DNA of 54,152 nucleotides from Pseudohongiella sp. (GTDB taxonomy: Bacteria; Pseudomonadota; Gammaproteobacteria; Pseudomonadales; Pseudohongiellaceae). Shown here piece after piece: positions 1-8,378 of this stretch. The stretch is from contig JAUYSM010000025.1 in assembly GCA_030696315.1 (NCBI GenBank), forward strand, positions 1 through 54,152, given 5' to 3'. The stretch's first letter is position 1. Each line of letters starts with the position of its first letter. The position numbers and the translations under genes are program-made. The notes below the pieces were generated by a model. The model saw only the letters and a list, made by a program, of their open reading frames with translations, was not told the DNA's origin and did not search any database.

Positions 1-120
1 ACCGAAAGTCGTAAATTGAAATACTGTAGATTTTTGAGCATAAAAAAAGGGCCATCCCGTACGGGATGGCCCTTTTTTTATGCTCAAAAATCTACAGTAT
101 TTCAATTTACGACTTTCGGT
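1..120. repeat. Perfect 120-bp palindrome at the window start
   Basis: Bases 1-60 are the exact reverse complement of bases 61-120, with no mismatch and no spacer. Only the central 38 bp look like a natural element (a terminator, listed separately). The remaining 41 bp of each arm are AT-rich, ordinary-looking sequence. The palindrome begins exactly at base 1, so this is most simply a contig end that turned back on itself at a self-complementary terminator. A genuine long cruciform is the alternative. Confidence 0.95.
42..79. terminator. Bidirectional intrinsic terminator
   Basis: Seven A residues precede a self-complementary stem (GGGCCATCCCGT paired with ACGGGATGGCCC), and seven T residues follow it. 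It would terminate transcription from either side. It sits upstream of the outer-membrane protein gene at 252 and probably ends a gene that lies outside the window. Confidence 0.8.
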
Positions 121-203
121 TTAAAAGAGTTGCATTTCACGTTGCGTTAAATTGCATAAAAAATCGTTACTAGAGAAAAAGTTTTACCTAAACTTACGGT
201 CCT

Positions 204-230
204 GTGTTTGCGAGTGTTTGCGAGTGTTTG
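204..230 (+). repeat. Short 10-bp tandem repeat upstream of the CBM9 gene
   Basis: The unit GTGTTTGCGA occurs twice in full and once in part (seven bases), just before the ribosome binding site AAAGGA near 238-243. It could be a slippage-prone spacer between the promoter and the gene at 252. No function can be assigned from sequence alone. Confidence 0.6.
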
Positions 231-251
231 TAGTGGAAAAAGGAACTCTTA

Positions 252-2480
252 ATGATAGTTTTAAGTCGGTCTAAGCTTTGGTTGGTGGTTTTTGCTGCAG
301 CGACGTCTTCTGATTTGTTTGCTCAGGTGGCTACTCCGTCAGCTACAACTGGCCAAAAACAATTTCGAGCTGCCAGAGTAGATAGTCCGCCGATTATCGA
401 TGGAGTTCTTGATGATGAGGTTTGGTCTTCAGCTGAAGTAATTACCGATTTTCATCAGACCAGACCAGGAAACGGAACTCCTACATCAGAACGCACGGAA
501 GTCTATGTAGTGTACACAGACGATGCCCTCTATATTGGGGCGAGGATGTTTGATAGCGAGCCTGAACTTATCGCTGCTCCGGTGATAAGGCATGGGCTTG
601 GAATGCCGTCAGACGATAGACTTGTTGTGATTCTTGACCCATTTAATGCTCGAAGGGCTGGCTATCGATTTGAGACCAATCTGAATGCTGCGCGTCACGA
701 TGCACTGTATACAAGTGCTAATTCATTTTCTCTGGATTGGAATACCATCTGGGATGTTGCAACCAGTGTAGAAGGAAAGAGTTGGATAGCAGAGATAGAG
801 ATTCCCTTCAAATCGATTCCATTTGATCCGGCTGTAGAGACTTGGGGCTTTAACTTTGGTCGTGCCATTCGTCGCCGAGGTGAGGAGATGGCTTGGGTTT
901 CGCAGAACCGCACTTACAATCCAAGTATATCGGGACAGATGACAGGACTTACCGGCTTGGATAAAGGAGTGGGACTGGATATCGTTCCGTCAATGGCTGT
1001 GAATAGGCAGCAACGATACGATCCTGTAACAAAAAAGACCGATTGGGTTCCCTCGCTTGATGCTTTCTATAGAATTACTCCTTCGCTCAATGCTGCTGTT
1101 ACGATAAATACTGATTTTTCTGCAACTGAAGTTGATAGTCGGCAGGTTAATCTCACTCGATTCAATTTGTTTTTTCCGGAAAAGCGAGACTTTTTTCTAA
1201 ACGACTCAGATTTGTTTCAGTTTGGTAACATTGGAGCCATGGCTGGTGGGAACAATGCAACATCACAAGGAGCTCGTGAAAATGCCAGACCGTTCTTTTC
1301 TAGAAAATTAGGACTCAGCCAGACAGGTTCTCCAGTTGATATAAACTACGGAGGCAGAATCAGTGGCAGAGTTGGTCGATGGAATATCGGCACACTCGCT
1401 ATCAAACAGGATGAATTTGGGGGTGTAGAATCTTCAGATTTATTCGTAACGCGCGTTTCTGCGAATGTTCTAAACGATTCAAGTCTTGGCTTTATTTACA
1501 CAGATGGCGATCCCGGCTCAAATCGAGACAACCGAGTTGCAGGCTTGGATTTTAAATATCTCAACAATCGATTGTCCAATGGAAGGCAATTTGAAGCTGA
1601 CGCGTGGTATCAACAATCTGATACCCCGGGACTCGATGGCTCTGATGCTTCATATGGTTTTGGATTGCGTCTTCCTAACAATACCGGATGGCGATCTCGC
1701 TTCGCATATAAAGAGGTTCAAAAAAACTTCAATCCGGCAATGGGTTATGTGAATCGCTCAAATATTCGCGATTTTACAGCCGACTTGGGGTACACACACT
1801 TTTTTGGCGGTGAAATTTTTCAATCTGTCTTTGCCGGCGTTGATGCGCAGAGAATAGACGTCATTGACGGAAACTTACAGAGCGAGGTCTTTGTTTATCG
1901 CTTGGCTGAAGTACAAACAAATACACGAGACGCATTAAATGTTTCCTACACTACAAACAGAGAGGTAGTTCAGAACCCTTTCACGTTGTACACATCACCC
2001 GATAGACGTATTGCGATACAACCCGGAGATTATGCATTTGACGAGTATCAGATCGGTATAAACTCTGGAGGGCAACGCCGATTCGCTGGAAGCGTCAGTT
2101 ACACAGGAGGAGACTTCTACAATGGGACGAGGACAAATTTAAGTGGAGCCGTTTCATGGAATCAGTCACGTTACTTTGTCACCTCACTTAGCTACGATTG
2201 GAATGATATAAAATTACCACAAGGTAATTTCATTACTCGTTTAACCTCGGTCTCAACCCAAGTAGCGTTTTCATCAACGCTTTATTGGATCAGCTTGGTA
2301 CAGTATGACAACCTGTCCGAGGAAGTTGGCGTCAATACAAGGATTCAATGGATTCCGAGGGCAGGGCAAGAAGGATTTGTTGTACTAAACTACAACATGC
2401 AGGACAAGGATAAAAATAACCGCTTTGAAAGTGCACTAAGTGATTTGAGCGTCAAATTCAAATATACATTCCGCTTTTGA
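252..2480 (+). CDS. CBM9-like / DUF5916 outer-membrane protein
   Basis: The 742-residue protein has a signal peptide of about 24 residues ending in DLFAQ. A carbohydrate-binding-family-9-like domain follows at about 40-230, with the hallmark PPIIDGVLDDEVWSSA. The long C-terminal half is rich in alternating aromatic and polar residues and ends in FRF, as outer-membrane barrels do; this is the DUF5916 region. The family is common in Bacteroidetes and marine Gammaproteobacteria. A role in binding or importing polysaccharide fragments is suggested by the domain but not proven. The start is supported by AAAGGA seven to twelve bases upstream. The gene looks more AT-rich than most of the window. It stands alone, convergent with the NnrU-like gene. 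Confidence 0.85.
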   Translation: MIVLSRSKLWLVVFAAATSSDLFAQVATPSATTGQKQFRAARVDSPPIIDGVLDDEVWSSAEVITDFHQTRPGNGTPTSERTEVYVVYTDDALYIGARMFDSEPELIAAPVIRHGLGMPSDDRLVVILDPFNARRAGYRFETNLNAARHDALYTSANSFSLDWNTIWDVATSVEGKSWIAEIEIPFKSIPFDPAVETWGFNFGRAIRRRGEEMAWVSQNRTYNPSISGQMTGLTGLDKGVGLDIVPSMAVNRQQRYDPVTKKTDWVPSLDAFYRITPSLNAAVTINTDFSATEVDSRQVNLTRFNLFFPEKRDFFLNDSDLFQFGNIGAMAGGNNATSQGARENARPFFSRKLGLSQTGSPVDINYGGRISGRVGRWNIGTLAIKQDEFGGVESSDLFVTRVSANVLNDSSLGFIYTDGDPGSNRDNRVAGLDFKYLNNRLSNGRQFEADAWYQQSDTPGLDGSDASYGFGLRLPNNTGWRSRFAYKEVQKNFNPAMGYVNRSNIRDFTADLGYTHFFGGEIFQSVFAGVDAQRIDVIDGNLQSEVFVYRLAEVQTNTRDALNVSYTTNREVVQNPFTLYTSPDRRIAIQPGDYAFDEYQIGINSGGQRRFAGSVSYTGGDFYNGTRTNLSGAVSWNQSRYFVTSLSYDWNDIKLPQGNFITRLTSVSTQVAFSSTLYWISLVQYDNLSEEVGVNTRIQWIPRAGQEGFVVLNYNMQDKDKNNRFESALSDLSVKFKYTFRF

Positions 2481-2489
2481 TATATTTGA

Positions 2490-2531
2490 TGATGGTTGGC
2501 CATGTCGTTTGTTAAACATGGCCAACCATCA
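2490..2531. terminator. 15-bp perfect inverted repeat between convergent genes
   Basis: TGATGGTTGGCCATG and its exact reverse complement flank a 12-base loop. The element sits 9 bases after the stop of the CBM9 gene and 30 bases before the end of the NnrU-like gene. The strong stem suggests transcript termination or 3'-end protection for both genes, but neither side has a U-tract, so it is not a textbook intrinsic terminator. Confidence 0.55.
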
Positions 2532-2561
2532 GATCATGAGGAAGCGATAGATGTCCGCTAA

Positions 2562-3143
2562 CTAAAACGGCAGCGGACTTACCCCGATAAGTAATGTATG
2601 AAGTACCATCGCAAAAAATGCCCAAGCCACTAAGCCAGTAGCGATGGTAATGATGTCCGCTTGCAAGGTTCCAGCAGGAGTGGTCTTTCCAGACAAACGG
2701 TCTCTCCGTCTCAGGACTGCAAACCCCGCAATTGCCCATATCAAAAAACTGCCAAACAAAATTATATCTGCCAAACTTCCGTTTGCGAGCAGATGAGAGA
2801 ACGCCCAAATCTTAACCCCAGCCAGCATTGGGTGCCCTAATTTAGCTTTTATCCTGTTTCCTGGTATGTATGCAGCAACTAACAAAATAAATGCTGGAAT
2901 TGTTAACAGTAGCACCAGATGGCGCAATCCAGTTGGAGGCACCCAAACCCAGACGGGTTCGATTCTGGCCGTTGCATACCCTTGAATAATTAGTAGCAAG
3001 CCAACAACTGAAACGACAGAAAAGAGCAATTTCCATGCTTTTTGCCCCATTCGATCACTGAGAGTTGCTCGCTGCCCGGGGGAGGCGATATTTAGCGAGT
3101 GAATGCCGAGAAACAAAATTAAACCCGCAATAAGAAGTGACAT
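2562..3143 (-). CDS. NnrU family membrane protein
   Basis: The 193-residue hydrophobic protein has about five to six membrane segments. It opens with MSLLIAGLILFLGIHS and contains GLRHLVLLLTIPAFILLVAAYIPGN and LGHPMLAGVKIWAFSHLLANG in order, which are typical of the NnrU family. NnrU was named from denitrification clusters but is widespread in bacteria without them, and its biochemical role is unsettled. No nitric-oxide or nitrite reductase genes lie nearby, so denitrification should not be inferred. It is a single gene, convergent with the CBM9 gene and divergent from the lipoprotein gene. Confidence 0.8.
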   Translation of the reverse strand: MSLLIAGLILFLGIHSLNIASPGQRATLSDRMGQKAWKLLFSVVSVVGLLLIIQGYATARIEPVWVWVPPTGLRHLVLLLTIPAFILLVAAYIPGNRIKAKLGHPMLAGVKIWAFSHLLANGSLADIILFGSFLIWAIAGFAVLRRRDRLSGKTTPAGTLQADIITIATGLVAWAFFAMVLHTLLIGVSPLPF

Positions 3144-3379
3144 GCTATTACCCTGAGTTGCATAAAGTCCGCAGCTTAACTTTGAGTGCAGGCAACAACA
3201 AGCCCTGGCTAGAAATTGATTTAACGCAAGGTTAGTCGCTCAGGGACAATTTGTTTCAACTTTATAAGGTTATTTCCCTACTATCATTCGCTTGTCATGG
3301 CACAATCCCGAGTGGTAGCCGTACCAGTGAGGCGCCACATTAGGGCCGTCAGAGAAACGCACAATTGGAAGGGAATATT

Positions 3380-3907
3380 ATGATCAATCCAGTGAAGTCT
3401 ATAAAAGTTACTATTTTGACAGTGTTACTGTTCTTGTCGTCATGCGCACAGAATGGGGGGCAGATTGGTTACACAGTCAATTTGTGTTGCCCTGGCAAGT
3501 ATGATGAATACAAAGAATACAGAGTAGAAACTCAGGACCTGCCGAGTTTCTTGGGTGACTATGTGGTAGCTGAATTTGATAAAGTCTTTCAAGAAAAAGG
3601 TCTTACTCGCAATGACAACAGAAACGAACTCAGAGTAACTTTGAGCTATAGGCATATAAATTTAAATGCAGAGCAAGAGGCAATAGATCCGTTCGAGCGT
3701 AGGCTGGATGAGGACGTTACTCTTCGATATGTTGCGACGATAGTCGTCGATATCAGGGAATCAAGTTCTGGGCAAATGGTCTGGTCTGGGCAGATAAATC
3801 GCATACACACGGTTGTGCCTGGCGAATACATGCATGAAGATCGCGCGCGTCCTGAATTTGCTGACGCTTTTAGAGAAGTGTTAGCAAGTTATCCCGCTCA
3901 CGATTAG
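3380..3907 (+). CDS. Small DUF4136-like lipoprotein
   Basis: The protein begins MINPVKSIKV and has a hydrophobic stretch ending in the lipobox LSSC, so it is probably a lipid-anchored envelope protein of 175 residues. The ATG at 3380 has GGAAGGGA just upstream and is preferred to the in-frame TTG at 3365. The second half resembles DUF4136 proteins in layout: a short helix region, strands, then a conserved-looking VVDIRESSSGQMVWSGQ, comparable to the family's 'D...G..vW.G' motif. Function is unknown. It precedes oadG by 108 bp on the same strand but is probably transcribed separately. Confidence 0.65.
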   Translation: MINPVKSIKVTILTVLLFLSSCAQNGGQIGYTVNLCCPGKYDEYKEYRVETQDLPSFLGDYVVAEFDKVFQEKGLTRNDNRNELRVTLSYRHINLNAEQEAIDPFERRLDEDVTLRYVATIVVDIRESSSGQMVWSGQINRIHTVVPGEYMHEDRARPEFADAFREVLASYPAHD

Positions 3908-4015
3908 AAGAGTTATGGGCATAAGAGAATATGACTCAGACCCAAATAACTGTGTTAGCTCTGATCGGGATTCTTTAGTATGATTCTTTCCCGATGACAT
4001 TTTAGGGTACGAACT

Positions 4016-4303
4016 ATGTCTGATCTTGTTCTGGCTGGATTGAACCTGGCCTTGTATGGAATGGGTTTCGTTTTTGTGTTTTTACTGCTTTTGGTCGGCT
4101 TGACGACCGTCATGTCGACCTTGGTTAGACGATTTTCCCCAACTATAGCGGTGGCGCAACGGCAACATTCAAATGGGCAAAAACCAGGCGGCGCCCGTCG
4201 TTCAAATTCCAAGGTTGAGGCGCCCTCACCAGATCAAGATCAAGGCCGATTGATTGCTGTTATGAGTGCTGCCATAAAGCAGCATCGATCTAGTCTTGAT
4301 TGA
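4016..4303 (+). CDS. oadG: Oxaloacetate decarboxylase gamma subunit
   Basis: The 95-residue protein has one N-terminal membrane segment (LNLALYGMGFVFVFLLLLVGL) followed by a short polar, proline- and serine-containing tail, as in OadG. In the pump the gamma subunit anchors the alpha subunit to the membrane-embedded beta subunit and helps bind the metal ion. It is the first gene of oadG-oadA-oadB, the usual order, 101 bp before oadA. Small size makes sequence recognition weak alone, but the context makes the call firm. Confidence 0.88.
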   Translation: MSDLVLAGLNLALYGMGFVFVFLLLLVGLTTVMSTLVRRFSPTIAVAQRQHSNGQKPGGARRSNSKVEAPSPDQDQGRLIAVMSAAIKQHRSSLD

Positions 4304-4404
4304 TTTGACTCGGAAACGACAACTTGAATTGCACCAGATTTGCTGATTAACAAGGACGCAGCTTCGGGATGAACTGCGACTTAAAACAAAAAGGCTTTCA
4401 ACTG

Positions 4405-6222
4405 ATGAATAATTCCAAAAAGCCTCTCGGCTTAACTGATGTAGTCTTGCGAGACGCACACCAATCTCTTTTTGCTACTCGTTTGCGTTTGGACGATATG
4501 CTTCCAATCGCGGAAAAACTTGATCAGGTGGGTTTTTGGTCACTAGAGTCCTGGGGGGGGGCTACATTTGACGCATGTATCCGTTTTTTGGGAGAGGATC
4601 CGTGGCACAGAATCAGAGAATTGAAAAAAGCCATGCCGAACACCCCTCAGCAAATGTTGTTTCGAGGGCAAAATATTCTTGGCTACCGACACTATGCAGA
4701 TGATCTGGTAGAGCGATTTGTAGAGCGAGCCGCTGTCAATGGCGTTGATGTATTTCGAATATTCGATGCCATGAACGATATGCGAAATCTGAAAACTGCG
4801 ATCGCCGCAGTCAAAAAGCAGACAAAACACGCACAAGGTACAATCTCCTACACGGTGAGTCCGGTCCATACGCTGGATACCTGGCTCAGTATGGCGCGTG
4901 AAATCGAGGATATGGGTGCCGACTCTCTGTGTATTAAGGATATGGCCGGATTACTTGCTCCTTACCCTGCATTCGAATTGATCAGCAACCTGAAAAAAAC
5001 TATTTCGATTCCTATTCATATGCAATGCCATGCAACGACTGGATTGTCGACGGCAACCTACATAAAAGCTGTTGAAGCTGGTATCGACAATCTGGATACT
5101 GCTATTTCGTCAATGAGCCTAACCTATGGCCATACTCCTACAGAGACTATGGTGGCCATGCTCGAAGGTACCGATAGAGCAACTGGATTGAATATAGAGT
5201 TGCTGGAGGAAATCGCATCATACTTCCGGGAAGTACGAAAAAAATACGCGCAATTTGAGGGGGCGCTCAAGGGCATTGATTCAAGAATCTTGGTGGCTCA
5301 AGTGCCCGGTGGAATGTTAACCAACCTTGAAAATCAGTTAAGAGAGCAAAAGGCTACTGATCGGCTCGATGAAGTACTTGAAGAGATACCCAAGGTCAGG
5401 AAAGATCTCGGCTATATCCCTTTGGTCACCCCCACATCACAAATAGTTGGCACACAAGCAGTGCTGAACGTGCTTTCGGGTGAACGCTATAAGAACATCG
5501 CCAGAGAAACTGAAGGTGTGCTAAAGGGGGAATATGGTGCAACACCCGCCCCTGTCAACGCTGAACTGCAACAGCGGGTATTGGGTGGTGCAGCACCGGT
5601 TACCTGCCGTCCTGCAGACTTGCTTACTCCCGAATTTGATAAGCTAAAAGCCGAATTAAGTAAGCTGGCTGTCGAAAAGCAATTTGCCATCACTAATGAG
5701 TTTGACGATACGCTAACTTATGCGCTTTTTCCGCAACCTGCGCTTAAATTCTTCCAAAACAGGGACAATCCCAGCGCGTTTGAACCAATTCCGAGCATAG
5801 AGAGTGATGTTGGCGCCAAGCCCTCAAAACAGGACAAATCTGCAGGATCAAAAGCAAACGAGCAGCCCGGCTATTATGTCGTAGAAGTTGACGGGAGAAG
5901 TTATCAGGTCAAGGTTACGTCAGGTGGCGATGTCAGTGCGTTTAAAGAGATTGCAGGCAATCCGGTTTCTACCTCAAAACCTAAAGCAGAACTAAAAGCC
6001 ACTACTGAGCAATTTGAAGTCAAAGCGCCATTGTCTGGGCTTGTGCAAAATGTTTTGGTGTCAGAGGGAAGCGAGGTGGCTGATGGCGACATAATTCTCG
6101 TTCTTGAAGCCATGAAGATGGAGACTGAGATCCGCAGTAATAAAGCGGGAGTGATCATCTCTGTGCATGTCGCTGAGGGCGATAATATTACCGCAGGTGA
6201 TATTTTGATTACGCTGGAGTAA
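4405..6222 (+). CDS. oadA: Oxaloacetate decarboxylase alpha subunit (biotin-dependent carboxyltransferase)
   Basis: This subunit moves the carboxyl group of oxaloacetate to biotin, giving pyruvate; decarboxylation by OadB then drives sodium export. Starting at ATG 4405, a 605-residue protein places D17 in LRDAHQS and K178 in IKDMAG at the numbering used for the Vibrio enzyme. ATG 4369, twelve codons earlier, is possible but adds an atypical leader. The carboxyltransferase barrel and conserved domain span about 10-450, an Ala/Pro/Lys-rich linker about 470-520, and the biotinyl domain 530-605, with biotin lysine K571 in LEAMKMETE. Residue 207 is Gln in MQCHATTG, where the described Vibrio and Klebsiella enzymes have the first metal-binding His; H209 is kept (see findings). 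Confidence 0.95.
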   Translation: MNNSKKPLGLTDVVLRDAHQSLFATRLRLDDMLPIAEKLDQVGFWSLESWGGATFDACIRFLGEDPWHRIRELKKAMPNTPQQMLFRGQNILGYRHYADDLVERFVERAAVNGVDVFRIFDAMNDMRNLKTAIAAVKKQTKHAQGTISYTVSPVHTLDTWLSMAREIEDMGADSLCIKDMAGLLAPYPAFELISNLKKTISIPIHMQCHATTGLSTATYIKAVEAGIDNLDTAISSMSLTYGHTPTETMVAMLEGTDRATGLNIELLEEIASYFREVRKKYAQFEGALKGIDSRILVAQVPGGMLTNLENQLREQKATDRLDEVLEEIPKVRKDLGYIPLVTPTSQIVGTQAVLNVLSGERYKNIARETEGVLKGEYGATPAPVNAELQQRVLGGAAPVTCRPADLLTPEFDKLKAELSKLAVEKQFAITNEFDDTLTYALFPQPALKFFQNRDNPSAFEPIPSIESDVGAKPSKQDKSAGSKANEQPGYYVVEVDGRSYQVKVTSGGDVSAFKEIAGNPVSTSKPKAELKATTEQFEVKAPLSGLVQNVLVSEGSEVADGDIILVLEAMKMETEIRSNKAGVIISVHVAEGDNITAGDILITLE

Positions 6223-6226
6223 AGAC

Positions 6227-7357
6227 ATGAATCAGCTTGTGGAACTCTGGCAATCAACCGGTTTATACCAAATCGAAGCCGATCAATTTCTGATGCTCGT
6301 AATCAGTGGATTACTGTTATATCTGGCGATCAGTAAAAAATTCGAACCTTTATTGTTATTGCCAATTGGTTTTGGCGGACTGCTGGCAAACATCCCGGGT
6401 GTCGATATTGCCGTTGGACAAGGAATCCTGGCGCAGTTTTATGCGATTGGTCTGCAAACTACCATATTTCCACTGCTGATTTTCCTTGGCGTTGGAGCAA
6501 TGACAGATTTTGGGCCGTTGTTGGCCAATCCCAAGACCCTGCTTCTGGGTGCCGCAGCGCAATTTGGTATTTTTGCCACCGTGATTGGTGCCTTGTTGTT
6601 GTCAGATTTAGGCTTGTTTGAATTCTCGGTAAGGCAAGCGGCAGCGATTGGGATTATTGGTGGTGCTGATGGTCCTACTGCAATTTACGTCGCGGGTATT
6701 CTAGCTCCGGAGTTACTCGGTGCTATCGCTGTTGCGGCCTACTCTTACATGGCGTTGGTTCCATTAATACAACCTCCCATCATGAGAGCGCTTACCACCG
6801 AAAAGGAACGTCGTATTGAGATGACTCAGCTACGTGCAGTATCTCAGCGCGAGAAAATACTCTTTCCACTCGTGTTGTTAGTGCTAGTGGGTTTAGTGAT
6901 ACCCAGTGCGGCGCCCTTGCTTGGAATGTTTTGCCTGGGAAATCTGATGAAGGAAAGCGGTGTTGTAGATCGATTGTCAAAAACTGCACAAAACGCGTTG
7001 ATAAACATCGTTACCATTATGCTCGGGTTGGCAGTAGGATCAAAACTGATTGCAGATCAATTTCTGGTGCCCGAAACCTTGGGCATTATGGCTTTGGGCA
7101 TCGTGGCTTTTTCGATTGGAACAGCGTCTGGCGTGTTGATGGCCAAGTTGATGAATGCATTTTCGACTAACAAAGTTAATCCACTTATTGGCGCTGCCGG
7201 CGTTTCTGCGGTTCCAATGGCAGCTCGGGTGGCGAATAAGCTCGGGATTGAAGCAAATCCGCATAACTTTTTGCTGATGCATGCCATGGGGCCAAATGTG
7301 GCGGGTGTGATTGGATCGGCAGTAGCCGCGGGGGTCTTAATTCAGATAGTTGGATAG
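6227..7357 (+). CDS. oadB: Oxaloacetate decarboxylase beta subunit (sodium pump)
   Basis: This 376-residue integral membrane protein decarboxylates carboxybiotin and couples the reaction to sodium efflux. Family features include [10 protein letters not shown], the conserved region [17 protein letters not shown] with its functionally important Asp, and the C-terminal [20 protein letters not shown]. It starts 4 bp after the oadA stop, so the two are co-transcribed. Length is slightly below the roughly 430 residues of some relatives but the conserved blocks are all present. Confidence 0.95.
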   Translation: MNQLVELWQSTGLYQIEADQFLMLVISGLLLYLAISKKFEPLLLLPIGFGGLLANIPGVDIAVGQGILAQFYAIGLQTTIFPLLIFLGVGAMTDFGPLLANPKTLLLGAAAQFGIFATVIGALLLSDLGLFEFSVRQAAAIGIIGGADGPTAIYVAGILAPELLGAIAVAAYSYMALVPLIQPPIMRALTTEKERRIEMTQLRAVSQREKILFPLVLLVLVGLVIPSAAPLLGMFCLGNLMKESGVVDRLSKTAQNALINIVTIMLGLAVGSKLIADQFLVPETLGIMALGIVAFSIGTASGVLMAKLMNAFSTNKVNPLIGAAGVSAVPMAARVANKLGIEANPHNFLLMHAMGPNVAGVIGSAVAAGVLIQIVG

Positions 7358-7361
7358 TTCT

Positions 7362-7390
7362 CTGGTCTGCTCAGCATCTGGTCAGACCAG
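7362..7390. repeat. Inverted repeat between oadB and cysE
   Basis: CTGGTCTG and its reverse complement CAGACCAG flank a 13-base loop. The element lies just after the oadB stop and before the cysE stop on the other strand. There is no U-tract, so it may be a weak terminator or a 3'-end stabiliser. Confidence 0.4.
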
Positions 7391-7400
7391 CCGCGCTAGC

Positions 7401-8180
7401 CTAATCATTATCAACGAGTTGGTCCATTGTGTGTGCGGGGTTTTCGTCGCAGGGTTTGCCGACACGGTGAGCAGGCACGCCCACAACTGTTGTGTAAGGC
7501 GGTACGTTCTTGAGAACCACACTGCCGGCTCCCACTTTCGCACTTCGGCCAACTTCGATATTGCCCAAGACTTTGGCACCAGCGGCAATCAAGACGCCTG
7601 AGCGAATTTTAGGGTGTCGATCACCCTGCTCATTTCCTGTTCCGCCCAGTGTGACTGACTGCATGATAGACACATCATCCTCAATCACGGTTGTTTCACC
7701 AATAACAATGCCAGTGGCGTGATCAAACATGATTCCCTTGCCCATCACACAGGCAGGGTGAATATCAACGCCAAATACTTCGGAGTTGCGACTTTGCAGA
7801 TAAAGCGCGAGATCTTTTCGGTCATTTTTCCACAGTAAATGAGCTACTCGGTGGACCTGAATAGACTGATAACCTTTCAAGTACAGGATGACAGGCAAAA
7901 ACGAATTTGTCGCGGCATCACGATCGAAGACGGCTTTGATATCGAAAGCCGCATACTCGACTATCTCAGGGGCTTCCCTGAACGCTGAGTCAATCAATTC
8001 TCTGATGGAAACAGCCGACATCACATAATTTGCCAGCTTGTGGGCCAACAAATAGCTTAATGCGGAGCTAAGGTTGCGGTGGTTAAGCACGCACGCATAG
8101 ACATAACTGGCAAGCAACGGTTCTCTATCAATCAGTTCCTGAGCTTCTGCTTTGAGTTTTTCCCAAATGTAAAAGGGCAT
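7401..8180 (-). CDS. cysE: Serine O-acetyltransferase
   Basis: CysE acetylates serine with acetyl-CoA to make O-acetylserine, the precursor of cysteine. The 259-residue protein has the N-terminal helical domain (WEKLKAEAQELIDREPLLAS) at about 5-140 and the left-handed hexapeptide-repeat domain from about 140, including DHATGIVIGETTVIEDD, SVTLGGTG and DRHPKI. The C-terminal tail, which mediates cysteine feedback and cysteine-synthase docking in relatives, is polar and ends in ND rather than the usual Ile. It is monocistronic, convergent with oadB and divergent from the chemoreceptor. Confidence 0.95.
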   Translation of the reverse strand: MPFYIWEKLKAEAQELIDREPLLASYVYACVLNHRNLSSALSYLLAHKLANYVMSAVSIRELIDSAFREAPEIVEYAAFDIKAVFDRDAATNSFLPVILYLKGYQSIQVHRVAHLLWKNDRKDLALYLQSRNSEVFGVDIHPACVMGKGIMFDHATGIVIGETTVIEDDVSIMQSVTLGGTGNEQGDRHPKIRSGVLIAAGAKVLGNIEVGRSAKVGAGSVVLKNVPPYTTVVGVPAHRVGKPCDENPAHTMDQLVDND

Positions 8181-8288
8181 TTGTCCACCTTCATTTCAGA
8201 GATTCTGATTGTTTACTATCCGATAATCGACGGAATTATAACGCACTGAACCTGTTTGGTCATTGAAGGCATTTGCCAATCATGAGGC

Positions 8289-8315
8289 TAATGTTTTTTG
8301 AGGTGCTGCCGTTAC
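8289..8315 (+). promoter_or_regulatory. FliA (sigma-28) promoter of the chemoreceptor gene
   Basis: TAATGTTT, eleven bases, then GCCGTTAC matches the flagellar/chemotaxis consensus TAAAGTTT-N11-GCCGATAA at 13 of 16 positions with exact spacing. It lies about 65 bp upstream of the chemoreceptor start. This places the gene in the late flagellar regulon. Confidence 0.7.
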
Positions 8316-8378
8316 CTTAAGTAGAACACAAAAACAGTCCACACCCATGGACGCGGACACGCGCATGCGAGGGAATCA

